DNA of 64,000 nt from Hymenolepis diminuta. Lineage: Eukaryota; Platyhelminthes; Cestoda; Cyclophyllidea; Hymenolepididae. The translations under genes were made by a program, and so were the position numbers. The notes beneath the pieces are model-generated. The model did not search any database, was not told the DNA's origin, and saw nothing but the letters and a program-made list of their open reading frames with translations. Of this stretch, positions 1-14,800 are shown piece after piece. Within the stretch, counting starts at the first letter, position 1; the number at the start of each line of letters is the position of its first letter. The DNA is taken from positions 1,522,723 through 1,586,722 of the forward strand of contig CAADRB010000024.1 of NCBI GenBank assembly GCA_900708905.1, read 5' to 3'.

Positions 1-2468
1 ATTTAAAGCATATTTGATGTAGAGATTAATTAACTTGATAAAGATTGATATCAGTTAGGGTTAGGGATGGTAAAATATGGGTTTAAAATCATCAAAGCCC
101 CAGGACACCTTCGATATCTACGAAATCTTCTATCAAGGAAATTCGAATCAACGTCCATAAAAGTTTGATATATTAGATGAAATTTTATGACAGGATACAA
201 AGAACGCATTTGCACTTATCAGTTCGTCTTTGGATACATTCATTTTAAAATGTACGGCAAAAGAACACGAGTTTTCATGTCACGTGATACCTGTGTTTAT
301 TTTTTAATCCACGACGAGATTTAAACTTGTCCTTTTCAACTTTCTGTCTTCGAGGCATCTGTTTATACAAATAAGTGAGGTCAAGTATCTATTACTGCAG
401 GATATCTGCTTACCTAATTAAGAGTGTAGAAATTGGCTTATGGATATTTTTGACGCAAAGATAAGTCTTCCGTAAAATTTCGTATATGCAAAGAGAAATG
501 GAAGCATGGCGTTCAAAAGGAATTGAAGAATGTAATTACTCGCATTTCCGCAGTTCTTATCATAATTCGAAATTTCAATATTGATAAATTGTCAGTAGAG
601 GGATGAGTCTTGAGTTTTAAATTTTGTTCCATTAGCAAAAAAGATTTAAAATTTAATTAATATCAAGCATGATTATCTGATCTGGGAGAGTTGGCCTAAT
701 CCTGCTTTTTTCTCTGTCGGGAAATGACCAGAAGTCCCGATACTTTTTCTGACAAATTTAACTGTTCCAGAATAAATTTCTTATCTGATTCCGCAAGAGC
801 TCGCGGAAATTATAAATTAATTGAAAACGACAGTCTATAATTTCAGAAGAAATGTTTCAGCCGCTTTTCTAAAAATAACTGATTTTTCATTTATTAAACC
901 AAAAATAAACAGTTAGAAGAACGTTATTTAGGAAATTACTTCGAGTTGTAATTTTAGTAGGTGCAAATCTTGGCATATATATACTTACAGGTCTGTAAGC
1001 ATAAAAATGCAAGTGGATTCACCTCCAACCTTTCAAACTCGGTTGTAAGATTTTGTCAGCCTTCAAGTGTATTAGAAGTGTCTGTGAAAAACGAGATAGC
1101 GAATAAATAGAAGCGAACATTCGTCTTCGAAACAGGACACTTGGTTTAGACGGGAACGTAAATCAAACGGACTGCCTCAAATACTCTCGAGCCATGAATG
1201 CTTTTATGACAGCGAAACACCCTAGTATGTTCATAAGGACTCGCAGATCTCCTTACCCAAACTGTCACAGAGTAACTCACAGAGGGCTCAAAATCAGAAA
1301 ACTCATCTCGGTGTCATCTATTTAGTGTTTTATTACAAATTTTTCTTCCTGCCTCTCTATCTCCTCTCCCACAACTATCCAATATTAGTCTTCCGAGTTC
1401 AGTAAAGGCTGCTGTATCCTGCTAGGCCCGAGAAGGTCGTTAAATCTGTAAGTAAATAGCTCTCTTCTAACTTGGTCGAACTCTTAAGGTAGCTTTGATG
1501 CTGGAATTACTGTTCCATTACACTAATTACAATCCAAGTCGTTTAGGAATCCCTGAAGTTTCACTCTCATTTCTCCTGAGTAACTGTCACATTTAATGTT
1601 ATACATTTAATCATATCTTTGCTTACCTCTTTTGATCCGACTGGTTTAACATAATCCTTGTTGGCCAAAGTGTTTTGGATTTTACGAGCTCATATTTAAC
1701 TAAACCACCCGTTAATTTGATTGCCCTGAGATTCAAAGTGATAACTAATGTGATTTGAGAACAAGAGAACGCGGCTGTTTAATTTTAAATTTGATTTCTA
1801 AAATACTAATAAGTCTTTACTTCCTCGGCCTCGGTAACTTCATAAGAGTCAAGGATTTCCCAAATGACCATATTGACATAACCAACGACAAACTTCTTGA
1901 AAGGCAAATTAAACTTGATTTGGTTGTCTGAAAATTCATATTAGTATCTTAAAGTGCACATTTTATACTGGAACAATTTTAATCTTTTGAGAGTTATTGA
2001 GACCACTTTCCTGAATAAACTGTAGCTAAAATATCAAATTTACTCATAGGGGTGTGTTTATCAGTAATTAATTAATTGGTTTATTTTATGAGTTTATTTT
2101 CTAAAAAAAATTCGCTCACTGATGAGTGAAATCGGAAATTCCCTTGTAGACGCCGTGGCTACATGCCCCTACGATAATTCATAACATTTCGGAACACTGG
2201 GTGTTGTAATTCACTCCCTCTAAATATCTCACATTCCAGGTGGTGATGTCCTATCGTTCATATTAATTGTAAATTCCAGTACGGTTACTTAATAATGATT
2301 AGAAAGTCTACAGCCGGCTGGGCTGCATTGATATCGCAAATATTTTACTGTGATATTCCACTACTCACTTCGTTTTGCAGTAGGTGAAAGCTTAAAAACT
2401 ATGTTAAATGAATAAATAACTCTGAAATCGTATTAATACTTCAAAGTAAAACATCTTTTTCTCCTTAG
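1..2468 (+). other. Intron of beta-spectrin (left end outside the window)
   Basis: This runs from the window edge to the ctccttag acceptor. I see no exon and no recognisable mobile element in it. A two-unit TTAGGG stretch lies at 55-66. The polypyrimidine tract before the acceptor is short. Confidence 0.7.
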
Positions 2469-2800
2469 AAACTCTACTCTGAGATGGCTGAACTGGATGC
2501 TTGGTTAGACGATCAAGAACAACGTCTGGAACAAACGACATCCATAACTGCTGCGAACACCTCGATTGCAAGTGTTGAAAAAGCCATAGCCAATCAAGCT
2601 GACATTGAAAGGGCTGTGGAAGATGCCCGACAACGGTTTGAAGCAATTAAACGTCAGACTGTCGTGGAAACACTGAAATTCGAAATGCTCAAATTCATGA
2701 CCAAGCGCGGTGAGTCAGGCAATGTTGGAGATCAGCCCTTCTCCAATGCTAGAATCGCGGAAATTCAACGACGAGAAACTTCGAAGCTTAATCGAAATCG
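2469..2800 (+). CDS. SPTB: Beta-spectrin exon A: partial last spectrin repeat
   Basis: The acceptor is ctccttag and the donor cg|gtaatt. The exon reads KLYSEMAELDAWLDDQEQRL, then SVEKAIANQADIERAVEDAR and RFEAIKRQTVVETLKFEML. The first block matches the AEAWL.GQE start of the final beta repeat in animals, and the second its EVEKLIKRHEAFEK helix. Only two of the three helices are present. That is the family rule, because this half-repeat completes a three-helix bundle with the N-terminal helix of alpha-spectrin. The exon leaves two bases (CG) that join the A of the next exon as an Arg codon. Confidence 0.9.
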
Positions 2801-5800
2801 GTAATTCAGCCGGTTTCTTTTTATTGCCTATCAAAGAATGAGGTTATTTTGTAGCTCGATGAAAGTTGTCGTTCGCTAGAAATTAGTTAATTTCTCCGGT
2901 TTTTTGGGACCATTCATTATGATTAGGCTATTTCACGCAATATTGTGTGATCATATTTTAGCTTATTTTTGGAAGTCGAAAGAGGAGACACGAGGATTTA
3001 AGATTTTATCTCCTTGTTTTATGAGACTCAGCCGTTGTCTTCTCGCCACGGCTTTTATAAATAAACAAAATGTGTTTTCTAGTTAACCTAGATTAGTTTA
3101 AAATTAGAAGTAGTAGTAAAACGCCATAAATTCACTTTATCATTATTCAATGTGTATCTTTCTATTCTTCTTGAATAAAATCAAAGATAGCGGGGAGTAT
3201 GAGGCGAAATAATTCTTTATTGGTCCTATATCCTTTTTAGTCCCATTGACAAATGATGAGGTAGAGCTGAAACAGGAGGGTGTATTGCAATAACAACATT
3301 AAAATTAATCGTGGGAGGAGAAGTGTTATTTCATGATTTCGTTCTCAAAGTCCAAGGATTCCTCATAGTTTCAATTGATTTCTCGGCTGAATTCAAGTTT
3401 TTGTGACTGCATTTCGGGATCTCCAGACTAATTTCTCAACACAACATGAAGTTTAGAAATCAGTTCTTCGAGTACAACGATGGTGGTGGACCTACTTTAG
3501 TTACTTTAGGGGCCAGATAAATTGGCCTTCATACCTCCTTAGGTGAGAGAACAAAATATTATACAGGGTCATTTTGTATGCTGGGAAAGCGGAAAGGAAA
3601 GAGGATAAAGGAAGATGATGTAGAAAGTGGATTTAGGAGGGAAGACAAAGGCGTCAATATTGAGCGGAAAAAACGGGGAATGTGAAAATTTATGAAATAA
3701 TGTACGACAAGGCAACTAACCAACATTTTGAGTAAAGGTATGAGTGTCAGTAGGCCCATAGTATGTAGTCTGAATGCGCAAGTACCACAAACCAGAAGTA
3801 CATGCTCAACAAACATCAAGAACTGTCAAACGAAAATTAATCCCACGGTTTTACTGATATGGTCCAGAACAGTCTAGGTACATCTCGAATGTGTATTCTT
3901 CTCAATTTTCATTTTTAAAAAATAATGATTTATTAGAATTTTATTAACAATGACATTCATTTCCAAAATTTCCTAAAAATGCGCTCACCGACTCTATAAT
4001 TTTCTACTGCATTGTTCAGTAAATAGTAGTAAGATCTCTCATTTCAGAAATTAAATTCTGTCAGCTTTGACAACTGGGATTTTCTCATTTTCGATTCACG
4101 AATCAACTTCAAACAAACTACGATGTCGAATTAAACTGGCAAAGTGAAAAAAAATTGAAATGAATTTATTTTGAATAATGTTTATAAATTATTTTCCTGT
4201 TTTCTTTTATCTAAAAGAGTGTAGACTATTCTCTAGTGAATTTGTCTATCATTTCCAGGTGCAAATTGCTCCCATATATATTGCATACCCCAATCATATT
4301 TTCTTGTATGCCCCAAGGTTGAGCAATTAATAAAAGCCTCTGACATACAGGAATTTAACATCCAAATAATTGCTTCAAAAGTGTATTTGGTGTCACACTA
4401 GGTACTCGCGAAAATGAGTTACAGAAATCGGAAAAATTCCGTCTTCTTAACCATTTCTTTGTATTAAATAAATAAGTACTTCGATTTTTTCCTCTGTCTC
4501 CTCGTGATTTCTCAAGCAAGCGAATCATCCAGGGTGAAGTGCAAATTTTGTTTGGGTTGGTATTATCTCACATGTCATTGGAATTCAAAAAAATTATGCG
4601 GTCTCTTGGAAGCACTTCCCAAGTTGCTTGATATTTATGATGGACATGACTTGATGGCTTCTATGTGGTCGGGATTTTACTTTTCGAGATATAAAAAACA
4701 TCTTTGATTTGATTACTCCGGATACACTTAAGTGGATTATGATACCTGAAACTTCTGTTAGTTTAAGAATTGAAGTGTTGCGTGCAACGTATTTGGAACT
4801 ACACACCTCGAAGATCCATAGAAAATATTTTATACTGGATCACATTCTAGAGTATTGTAAGTGGCGACTCATTGGATATATTTGACGACAGAGGTAGCCA
4901 CAATCATACTCTGTTGTCTGGGTCTCAAATGGAGTTTACCTAGAAACTGGAGATCTATATACCGCAGTGCTTCCATCTGATCTTTCGTACTTCGTCATTT
5001 CTGGATGTAAAAGTCCTTCTCCTGTTAGATTTGATTGAACTGTTTCTTTTTGATATTTGGAATTAAGAAAATATAACTGGATGCAGACATTTGCCCTTAA
5101 AAATGGAAACCTAATATAACCCCATTTAAAATGTACTTCCATTCAAGCGGAACAGGCTCAAGTATCTTGATTCTCGATGATACAAAGAGGCACCAATAGT
5201 CATAACTCTTTCGATTTTGTGATTGAAAATTATTCTGATCTTTTAAAATTGCTTATGGCGGGATTTTCAATGCATTTGTTTATTCAAACAAAATTTGTTC
5301 ATGCAAGATAGCCTCCTTTGTGTTAATGTTTTACAATGTCCGAAGTAAAAAAAGGCTCTAAAACTTTCTTTCTGTCAACATTAAGGACATAATATTCCTT
5401 TTACGATCGGCAAGCTAATATTCCAGCCAGAAAGAAGGAAAAAGGCAAGTTCCCGTTGTTATAGCGAAAACTTATTACACCTAAAATTCGAATATGTTGG
5501 CTAACGTAATTAAAATTAATTCACAAGAACAATTTAAGGTTGTGAGTGTTATTTTTGATAATAATGAGAAGAAAATATAAAATGCATATTAATTTTGTTA
5601 ATGAAGAAGATTTAATAACTTTGCATATTTATATTTTCTCCTTGACACCTTCGTTAGTGAGCACCTAAATTCAATTAACAGTCCACTAATTTTAAAATAG
5701 CCTTCAACTTAACCGATGCATTCAAAGCAGGCCTATATTCAACGCATTTTTATAGGTTTCAGTAGATGATCTTCACATAAAAGTTTTCCTAACCTAAACG

Positions 5801-8800
5801 CCTAGTTTTTATATCAGGAATTATGATATCAAAATGGGAACTAGTTTTCGAATATAGTCATTAGGAAATTGAAATTTCGTTTATCTTAATTACTGTAAAC
5901 TCTTATTTTTTATTTTTAGATCTAGATATGCAACGCCGACAGTGAATCCACCCGACCAAAAGACCCAGGAGAATCTTCGAGCAATACTCGGTAACCTCGC
6001 TACAATTGAACCAAGTACCGAGCCCACTCAAAAACTCTCTGTACCCACAACACTTGAAATTCCTCCTGCTGTTAGTCAAAATGACTCCTTCGGTATGACC
6101 AATGCTCATTTTGTACGTCGAGCAAGTCTGTCTAGTGATATCGACTCACCGGTTAGTGAGAAACCACGGACACCGCCTCAGAAACGTATCAGTCATAATC
6201 ATAGTCCACCTAGTCAAAAAAGCAACTCGAAGTTCATGGACTTCTTTAAACGAAACAGTTCCTCTCCTAATCCTTCCAGCACTCCCAATAATGGTTCCAC
6301 ATTGACGATAACTTCACACGGTGATGCACCAACGGAGTCATCCAACCGTCTGAGTGTTGGTGGACGAGCCGCCAAGCTCTTCTCAAAGATGAGGATGCAT
6401 TCGACAGAGGTTAGTGAAACCCACTCGTCCTTGGTTTCACCTACAAGTCCTGAGCCTCAAACAACTCCTAAAGCTGAGCGAGTTAGATTTTTACCTCCTA
6501 TTTCGCCTAATTCAACATCAACTGCTGCAAGAGATGAAAATAAGCCGGCAAATGTGAAAAATTACATGCACGATAGGGTTCAGAGTGCATATGAAACAAA
6601 TTTCTCCACTTACGTAAGTTGAATTTATAATCGTATCAAAGAGAAGGTGGTTTCGATCTATTAATTTTTGTTTTTCGAGTCTCTATTCTAAGTTAAGTCC
6701 AAATCGAATTTAGTTTGCATTGGAAAATGTCCATGTTCATCAAAATCGAAGAAAATGAATAAAGAATTTTGAGATTCCTGTCCACAGGTCATTTCGGGCC
6801 ATAATGCATCCGTAAAATTCTGTTGAACTCTGACTTGGAAAAAAAAATAATAATTTTGGCTTCTGGTTTTGCTTTCATAAGTTTTCCTTCGTTGCTGGGT
6901 ATTTCACAGCTCAGTTCTGAAACATTTGGCAACATACTTCTGGAATTGTTAAGTTGTGCCAATCTCTCTTCCTAGGAAGGAAGATATAGGTTATTAAACT
7001 GTTTTCATAAATGAAAATGCTTAATAAACTCCTCAAATCCGTTAAGGTAATACCTCTTTAGCGAAAGGTGTTTTAGAGCTTTCTACCACTAGTTTATTTG
7101 ACCAGAAATGACCAGTGCGGTTGATCTAATGCGCGTCTATTGAAATTGATCTCACGACTTCTGACTTGTCAAGTGTGCAACTTAAACATTACTCTATTGA
7201 CACACGCATTAAATTTTGTTGAAAAATCTTCTCAAGTCCATTAGGGGAAGTGTTCACAACGCGTGGTTCGGATAGTTGGATGGTATCCTGGAACCACTCT
7301 TATGAAAGCATCACATTCTACCATCTCTCATGTTGATCAGAACTGTTGATTACTAGCACCACTAGATGGGAACCGATAGGCACTGATCTCGTAACTTCTT
7401 ATCTGGCAGGCAGACGTGCACAATGGCCACTGCGCCACCTGTGCACTATTAGATTTTGTGACCTAATTCTCTTGATATTATATCTTCTGGGCTTAGTACT
7501 GGTTCTTATTGAGTGGAAGGGGAGGGGGATCGGGAACACAGAGAGTAATGACTGGTTTTAATTAGGAAATACAAATAGCACAAAGTTTTTAACCTTATTG
7601 GGATGCCAATGTGAGGGTTTACCTCCATAAAGGTCACTGCTCACTTAGATAATTATAGCTGGAGTATTTGAATTGACTGAAGACATTCCATTAGAAACAT
7701 AAAGGACCACCAGGAGAAACGAATTAGTTTGAAAAGTTCGCTTATTTTTCCATCCTATTTCCTGTCTGTTTACAAGTCATGCAATGTAAGTTGATGCTAT
7801 GCACTTTTGTGTTTGTTTGTTTTACTTAAACGATGTTTGTTATTCGTCAGCATTTGAAAAACACTTTTCAAAAGTATTTCTATTTCCCTATAATAGTTAA
7901 AGATATTTTATTTATATACCTTAAGAAAATAATGAAATCATTTTATATAAAAATATTTGTTATTTAGGTTGATTTATTAATAGGTAGTACAGTTGTTAAA
8001 ATACTTTTTTTTTTTCAAATTTTCACATTTCCTGAGGAATAAAGAAATTGTCCTCTTTAAACACTTCGAGAGGCTTTCCATCGCCTGATTAACAATTTTT
8101 CACCAAAATGACGTCAGTAGAAGGCGAAAATTCAAAGTCTTATCAATTAACTTTTTTATTTCTGTCTAGTCAGTTGGCAGTTTTTTTGCAAAAGCCAAAG
8201 CATTTGAAAAAAAGGGAATTTCATCCTCTTTCGGAGTATCTTTGGTGTCTGCGGCAAATTCCAGCCGCCTGGCAATTTAATGACACATTTCTATTCTTTT
8301 CGCTCGGCTTTTCAGGTATCGAAGGAAGTCATAAATTTTCCACAAACGCTATAGGCAATGCAATGGTATCTAGGGATTGTATTTTCAAAATATTTGTGAG
8401 TTAAATTTGATTCTGCCTAGTGAAAATTTTGGTCCTGTTAATTTGAAAATCTTAAGGAACTCATTTGCTTATCGAATTTTGCTTTGAAGTCCGATCTGAA
8501 CATTTTAATAACCCATTTTCTTTAGATCGAAATATTAGATAAAACCTCCTATTTCACATTTAAAAACGTCACGCAATATTTAATCCATATATAGATATAT
8601 GTAATGATTTCTTAACCCCTTTTTTTATTCTTTTTCCTGATAGAGTTTTCACAATTCCTTCTCGACATTTGTTTGATATTTTTCTCAATTACCGTTTAAA
8701 AATTTTCAGTTTTTTGGTTAACTGGCTTTAGCGTATATTTCCTCTCTTAAATCTCCTAATGACCTTTATTTCAGAGTGTGATAGGCGTTTTGAAACCCTT

Positions 8801-11800
8801 TGATGCCTCCTGGAGGTAATTCCTGAAGTATTTGCTTACGTAGACAAGTGTTTTCTATCTACAAGTACAAAGACTGACAGCTCTCTTTCGTCAGGCTATA
8901 AACTGTCTGCACAAAGTACAGTAATTACCAGAAACCTTGAAATTTCAATAAAATCTTCTTGACGTATTACCAAAAGCCAGGTTCAGGAGCTGTTAGGCAT
9001 TATGAAAAGAAAAATTAACCACTTGCAAAACAATACCTTAGATGGCAATCAAAATAGAGCCCTAAGTTTTATAAAAAGGCAGAGGTGATTGAACCGTCAT
9101 CTGTCACTGTGCCATCTTTGAAACTTAATAATATAAAGATCAACACTATTCCATTTTCTGTGTCTATCTATTCAATTCAGTTGATCACTCCACTCATTGA
9201 GAATCAAAGAGTATCAAACTCATGATCTCTAACTTGAGAGACAAGTAAGTTGACTGATACAGCACTGACGCAAAGAATGTTATATTTTTTTATTAGCTGC
9301 TCTATTATTAGAGGCTTAATATAGAAGAAAGGAGTTATCGGTTTCTATGAATTTCCAAGTTCGTATCTTACGGAAGAGTCTTCCAAACATTTAACTTGGA
9401 AAATGAATATGTGTACAGTTTCACCCATTATATTAGCGGAGATTTCTCGAATTTATAAGATTGTTGTATCCTATCTAAATGAATTTGCCTTGAATATACG
9501 TTTTCAGTTACTTTTCAGTCTTCCGACTTCGGGTACGCTGGGACCGTTATGGAACAGGTTTTTTGACTATCCCGGGTTCTGTGGATAGTGGACACCTCAG
9601 TTGGCAGTAGAAATTTTTGAATGCGTGCCAGAAAAAATGTTCTGATTGAGAAACTCAGCAGATTCAATTATTTAGCGTCAATTAGTGGAATTATTTAACA
9701 ATTCAAACTTTTAATAATCTTTATTTATATTTAAAATATTCCCACTGAAAGGGAGTTTAAAATTTACTCTTTTTATTCTATTTTATAAATCTTTATTTTC
9801 GTAAGCGTTCTATAAGTATCTTCTTGCCGTTCTCCTCTATTTAAAGTACATTTCAAGTGGTATTTGTTCGTACTCTGACATCTGATAAATGTGTGAGCCC
9901 AAAGTGTCTAAAATTTGCACCTGCTTATCCTCTTAAATGCTGACAATTTGGTATTTCCGCATTCCACTAGAATTTACTACATCCCTTTCCAACTTCTCTC
10001 CGCCTAGTCGAAGGAGAAATTTGATATGATATGGGAATTATGACTCTCTACCTAGCCCGATATATTAATACCTTGCTGAATACGTGAAAAATTATCCCAA
10101 ACCCACTGCAGGAAGTACCGATTTCGAATTTCCACATCCAGTGGAAATCTAATGCATTTCTTCTGAACCAATCTTTGTGCACTTTAGAAAGGGAATTATA
10201 TAAAATATAAAGATTTTTACTAAATTACTACCTTGAAGGTGATTGGGCTAAGGACAGGGAGAATATAAGGAGAAATCGCGAATAACATTTTAGATAACAT
10301 TTTCTTATAAATTATGTTATTTTAATTATACTCAGTTTGTCGGTGGTTGCGCCAATTCCAGAACTCAGAATATTTTTATTTCTGATGCCACTAATTTTAA
10401 TCCGCTACGCGGTATTCAAAATAATATATTTAAATGATCGGCAACTTCCAAAAGGCGTTTAAAGATACAACAACGATTTCAAGAGTTTCAAGTGTCTTAT
10501 TTATTTTCAGGATCAACCCTCAAAATCCACAAATCGTACTTCCCTCCATGAGCGTGACGAGTGGAGTCATGGTGATCTATCTTCCGTGGGTAGCGAGAGT
10601 TTCACCTTCAAAAAGGGAAGCACTTTAGCTAATGACACTGAGGGGAGTGAAAAACCAGCTATTACAGGACCTCTTGCACGAAAAATCTTGAGTGCACCCA
10701 GACATCACCGTGGGTTAATAAAGAAGTGGGTTCCTTCAGCATCTGGTCAAAAGTCTCCTTACAATTGGGCCGTTCTGGAGGGCTGCAGACTCAGTTTTTA
10801 TGAAAACGAAGGAGGTAAGATTCCATGAAATTTTAAAATCTCTCAGCCATCATTTGGGATAAGTGCTTCTACCTTGAAATTGGAAAATGTCATGGGGCAT
10901 TTAGGAGTGGACTTTCATGAAGGTCGATAATTTCGTTACTGAATTTGTCGTTAAGCTCACTTAAACTTTTATGGTGAGTTGAAAAGGTCTCTAAGTATTT
11001 AACCTTGATAATAATATAATGTGGAGCTTGTTATTCCGTAATGTTTAATTCCCAGTTTGAACGAAGTTTTAGCAACTATAAAGTTTGACAGACTTACTTG
11101 AGCTTTCACAACTATTCTTTCATAAAATGATACTTTTAATGACTCAGAAGATATGTAATTGCCATACATTTAATGTGAAATCAGATGATGGAGAAGTAGC
11201 TCCTAATAATAAAAGTCAAATAATTAAATTATTGTTTAAATCTTTTGTTAAAATGGGAATTCTTACATAAATTTTAGTCACCACTTTATAACCTGTGACA
11301 TTGACTCTGAGAAGTTTTACAAGGAATCTGAGCGTGAACCTCAGTAATGATTAACCAATGCTTCGGGCTTGGACAACGAGCTTGGACAATGAATTTCATT
11401 GTCAGTCAATGAGTATGTTGAGCAGTTAATTATGTGGAGGCCTTTATTTAGCCAACAACACGTATATACCCGTCCGCGCACTCTTAACCGAAAGGGTGGT
11501 CGAATGTGAACGTCTAACTAGACGGACTCTCAATTGATTTAATTTGGTTATAAGTTTTCGAAAACAATTGAATCGGCGAAGTCCTAAGGATCTTTTAAGT
11601 AAATTCCTTCCAAAAATTCCTTGGGAGAAGACAAAGAGATGAGACTGAGCACACGATTAAAATCGATGAATACTTAAAAAAAGAAGTTTTTCGGAAATTA
11701 AATGATATTCGATAGATGTCATGAGACATAGGTCTTTGTATTCGATTTAAACCGACGCTCACAATTAATGGGAGCTAATTTTGCCACTTTATATCAAAAT

Positions 11801-14800
11801 TTTCATTTATTTTCGTTTTTATTAATTTTCATTTTAATGAGGGTTATTTGACCTTGAAGGTAAACCGAGAGATAATCTACATCATTTAGCAAATTCATTT
11901 TCGGATCCACACCCCAGAGCTCCTTCTTACCCTATTTGTCTTCATTTTCAAATAATTTGTTCTTTGTTTCTGTCGCAAGGAAAATTTTCGTGCATTTTTT
12001 ATTTGATTTCTAATTAAAACTCCCTTCTCGTTTATTATGTGTGATGCAAGTTTTCAAGCATACTCTAGCCGTGAAAATGACAACTGTGGAAATTCAGTTA
12101 ACACTTGCTACTGGTGATGGAGAGTTTGACGAGAAAGGTTGAGGGTGAAACAGAATGCAAACCCACTTTTTGAGATTAGATAAAGCGACACTTCACTTAA
12201 TCATTCATTGACTATCTGATTGCATTCAAATATCTCTTCGCAATCGTTTATTTCATGGATCAATTAAAAACTGCCTTACTTCAGAGGGATTTCATTATCT
12301 AGAAAGGCCAAATTTTATAAGATAGTTTCTGTGCACAGCCTAGAGGAGTCAATGTGATATCTTCAATACTCAAAACATTAAGAGTGGTAATATTTACAAG
12401 GTAATTATTTAGAAAAAAAGAGAGAATGAAAGTGATGTAGTATACACGTTCATACTTATGAGTTTGTTTTAATTATTTACGGTTATACTCTAGGTAGGAA
12501 AGTTTTAATATCATATGGGGTTTCATTTATATGAAAAATAATAAGATTGGTTATGTTATTTTGGAGCTTCCGAAGTGAAATTATCTCCGAATTTTTCAAA
12601 AGTTATGCCGTTACACCGAGTGCCGCTGTATGATCATCAATAAACGTGAAGTTTTTTCTACTCTTTTCACAGCTCCAACTCTCGGTGGCGCTCCGTTAGC
12701 AGTTTTCAATATCCATAATTCCACTGTGATTACTTGTCCACCGAAGACGAGTAAGTCACATAACAATGTCCTTCAACTCAATTTGGAAGATGGCACTGAA
12801 ATCCTGTTAGCAACTAACACACTGGAGAACTGCAATCAATGGTACAATCACCTCAAATCTGCCTCAAGTAAGTCACTACCACCCGCAATACCTAGATAGG
12901 AGTTGAAATGAGTGTTCCAGGGATGGTTAATTAATCGAACTGCTGGTTAACTCTCACGGATTTTATGGCTGGTGGCTACGTAAGTTGGGGAACTGAGAGG
13001 TGGATCTTAGTGGGCGGCAGGCAAGATAGAAGGCTCTCGTAACATATAATTATGAGATAAGACGTCGAATTCGCTTGCCTTTTAATTTAAGTATTTAAGT
13101 TTTAAAAGGTGAAATGGGTGTACGTTAAGATTTAATTTGTTGGACGATTTATTAAGCGAGAATTTGTAAATCAAACACATGGCGACCATTTCATAAATAC
13201 CTCACGGAAATATACAATACCAAACGCCGAATTATAACGTGAAGAAATACAGACCAATGAAAGTGAGGTCGAAGATTTTATTCCCGTCTGAGTCGATGCA
13301 AAGTATTGGTTACAAGTTTTAATCCTGGGGAATCATCAAACTAAGCGCATAGGTAAAAGGGTCAAATAAGTTATTTAATGGTTGAGGGAATTGAGATGAA
13401 GTAGGTAATAAAGCGTGTTGACCGTTTGATTTACTTCTGTGGTCGATCATTCCACCTCAATTTATTTATATTTCCTGACAACCGGGTTTCGATAGATGGG
13501 ATTACGGGAACTCGCTTAAGGTGAACTCTTTTCGTGACCTTTAGGGAATGAATTAGGGTCATTAAACTCCACTTTTCGTGACAATTGAATATGGTATTAT
13601 TATTACCCACAGTAATACAAAGAACTAACAACTTTTAATTGTGGAAAGCGACTGAAATCGAACAACATTAGGTCCAACGAATGAGTGGGGAAGAGGATCA
13701 AAAAGAAACTGATAGTAACGTGAAAGTGTCAAGGAGTTTTATTTTATTTGATTTTTCGATCCAGATTGAGCAATATTTACTAAATGGATAGCTCATATAC
13801 CAAAATTCAAATTTCGCGATTCGTCTCTGGATTGGAGAAAATGTTTGTCAATGATGTCCAGTGCTTATTGACCCATCTTTTTAATTCAAAAGAGTCGGTT
13901 TCGGTGCTTCCACTCATTTCTCGTCCAATGGTTGAGAAGGCAAATGATCTTACTGCCGAGATGAGATAGCTAGCAATTTTAAATTGGCAGAGCTCCATGA
14001 ACTGTGTTTACTAAATTTTACTGGATTTTTTTCTAAGGTGTCGCACTTTCGGCACTTTTGTAAATTTATTTAAATAGATTTGCATAATTGTGACTACTTT
14101 ATTCAAATTCCACAATTTTATTCTCTTGTTCATTTCAACCTTGACAGTGAATTGAATTACAGTTAAATCTGGTTGCTTTCAATAAAGTGAACTTTAATTG
14201 AATTGTTAAGGTAGCTTACTTTTAAAGTCATAGTTTTGTGATGAAATGAAAACTTCTTTTGTTACCTGGAAGTGAATTTGAGATGAATACCGAGTTAAAT
14301 AAGTATACTTTGAGAGATATTTACTGAGGCCCGTTAAGTTTAAACACTATTCTTAGCATCATCTACCCGCAAGAAGAAACTAATTGACAGAGGTTACATA
14401 AATAGCCACTCTCATTTGAACACGTCGGTCTATAAGCTCTGAGCACACCCAGGAACCTCGAATTTTAGTTCTAATAATCGGATATTCCACTTTAAACTAT
14501 ATCTCCTGTGATCGGTTGGCAATCCAATGCGTTCATGCTTCAAATGAACGAAGACTCTTGTCGTTTCGTTTTCATTCAGTATTCCTACTCGACCCTTTCC
14601 CTGTTTCATTCATCATTGGATTATTTTGCTGCTCTCCGTATTCAAATGCTCCTTCATGATTAGAACTTGAGCAGTTAAGACCACGGTGATAATAATGACA
14701 AAATCTTAATGAATTGCGTGCAATTAATGTTTATAACTGCCTTCGGTTTGTATTATATACTTTATGTGTGCGCTCATTTATTGACATTAAAACAAAGCAT

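Larger units (their letters stand above)
6614..10510 (+). other. Beta-spectrin intron, 3.9 kb, with SINE relics
   Basis: Bounded by gtaagt and tattttcag. It holds three tRNA-like SINE relics, listed separately, all reading on the minus strand. No exon is seen. Confidence 0.75.

Noticed and set aside
2115..2160. Possible hammerhead ribozyme (ctgatgag followed by cggaaa)
   Set aside because: The core would need CGAAA at the second conserved site and paired stems I and III; here it reads CGGAAA and the stems do not pair well.
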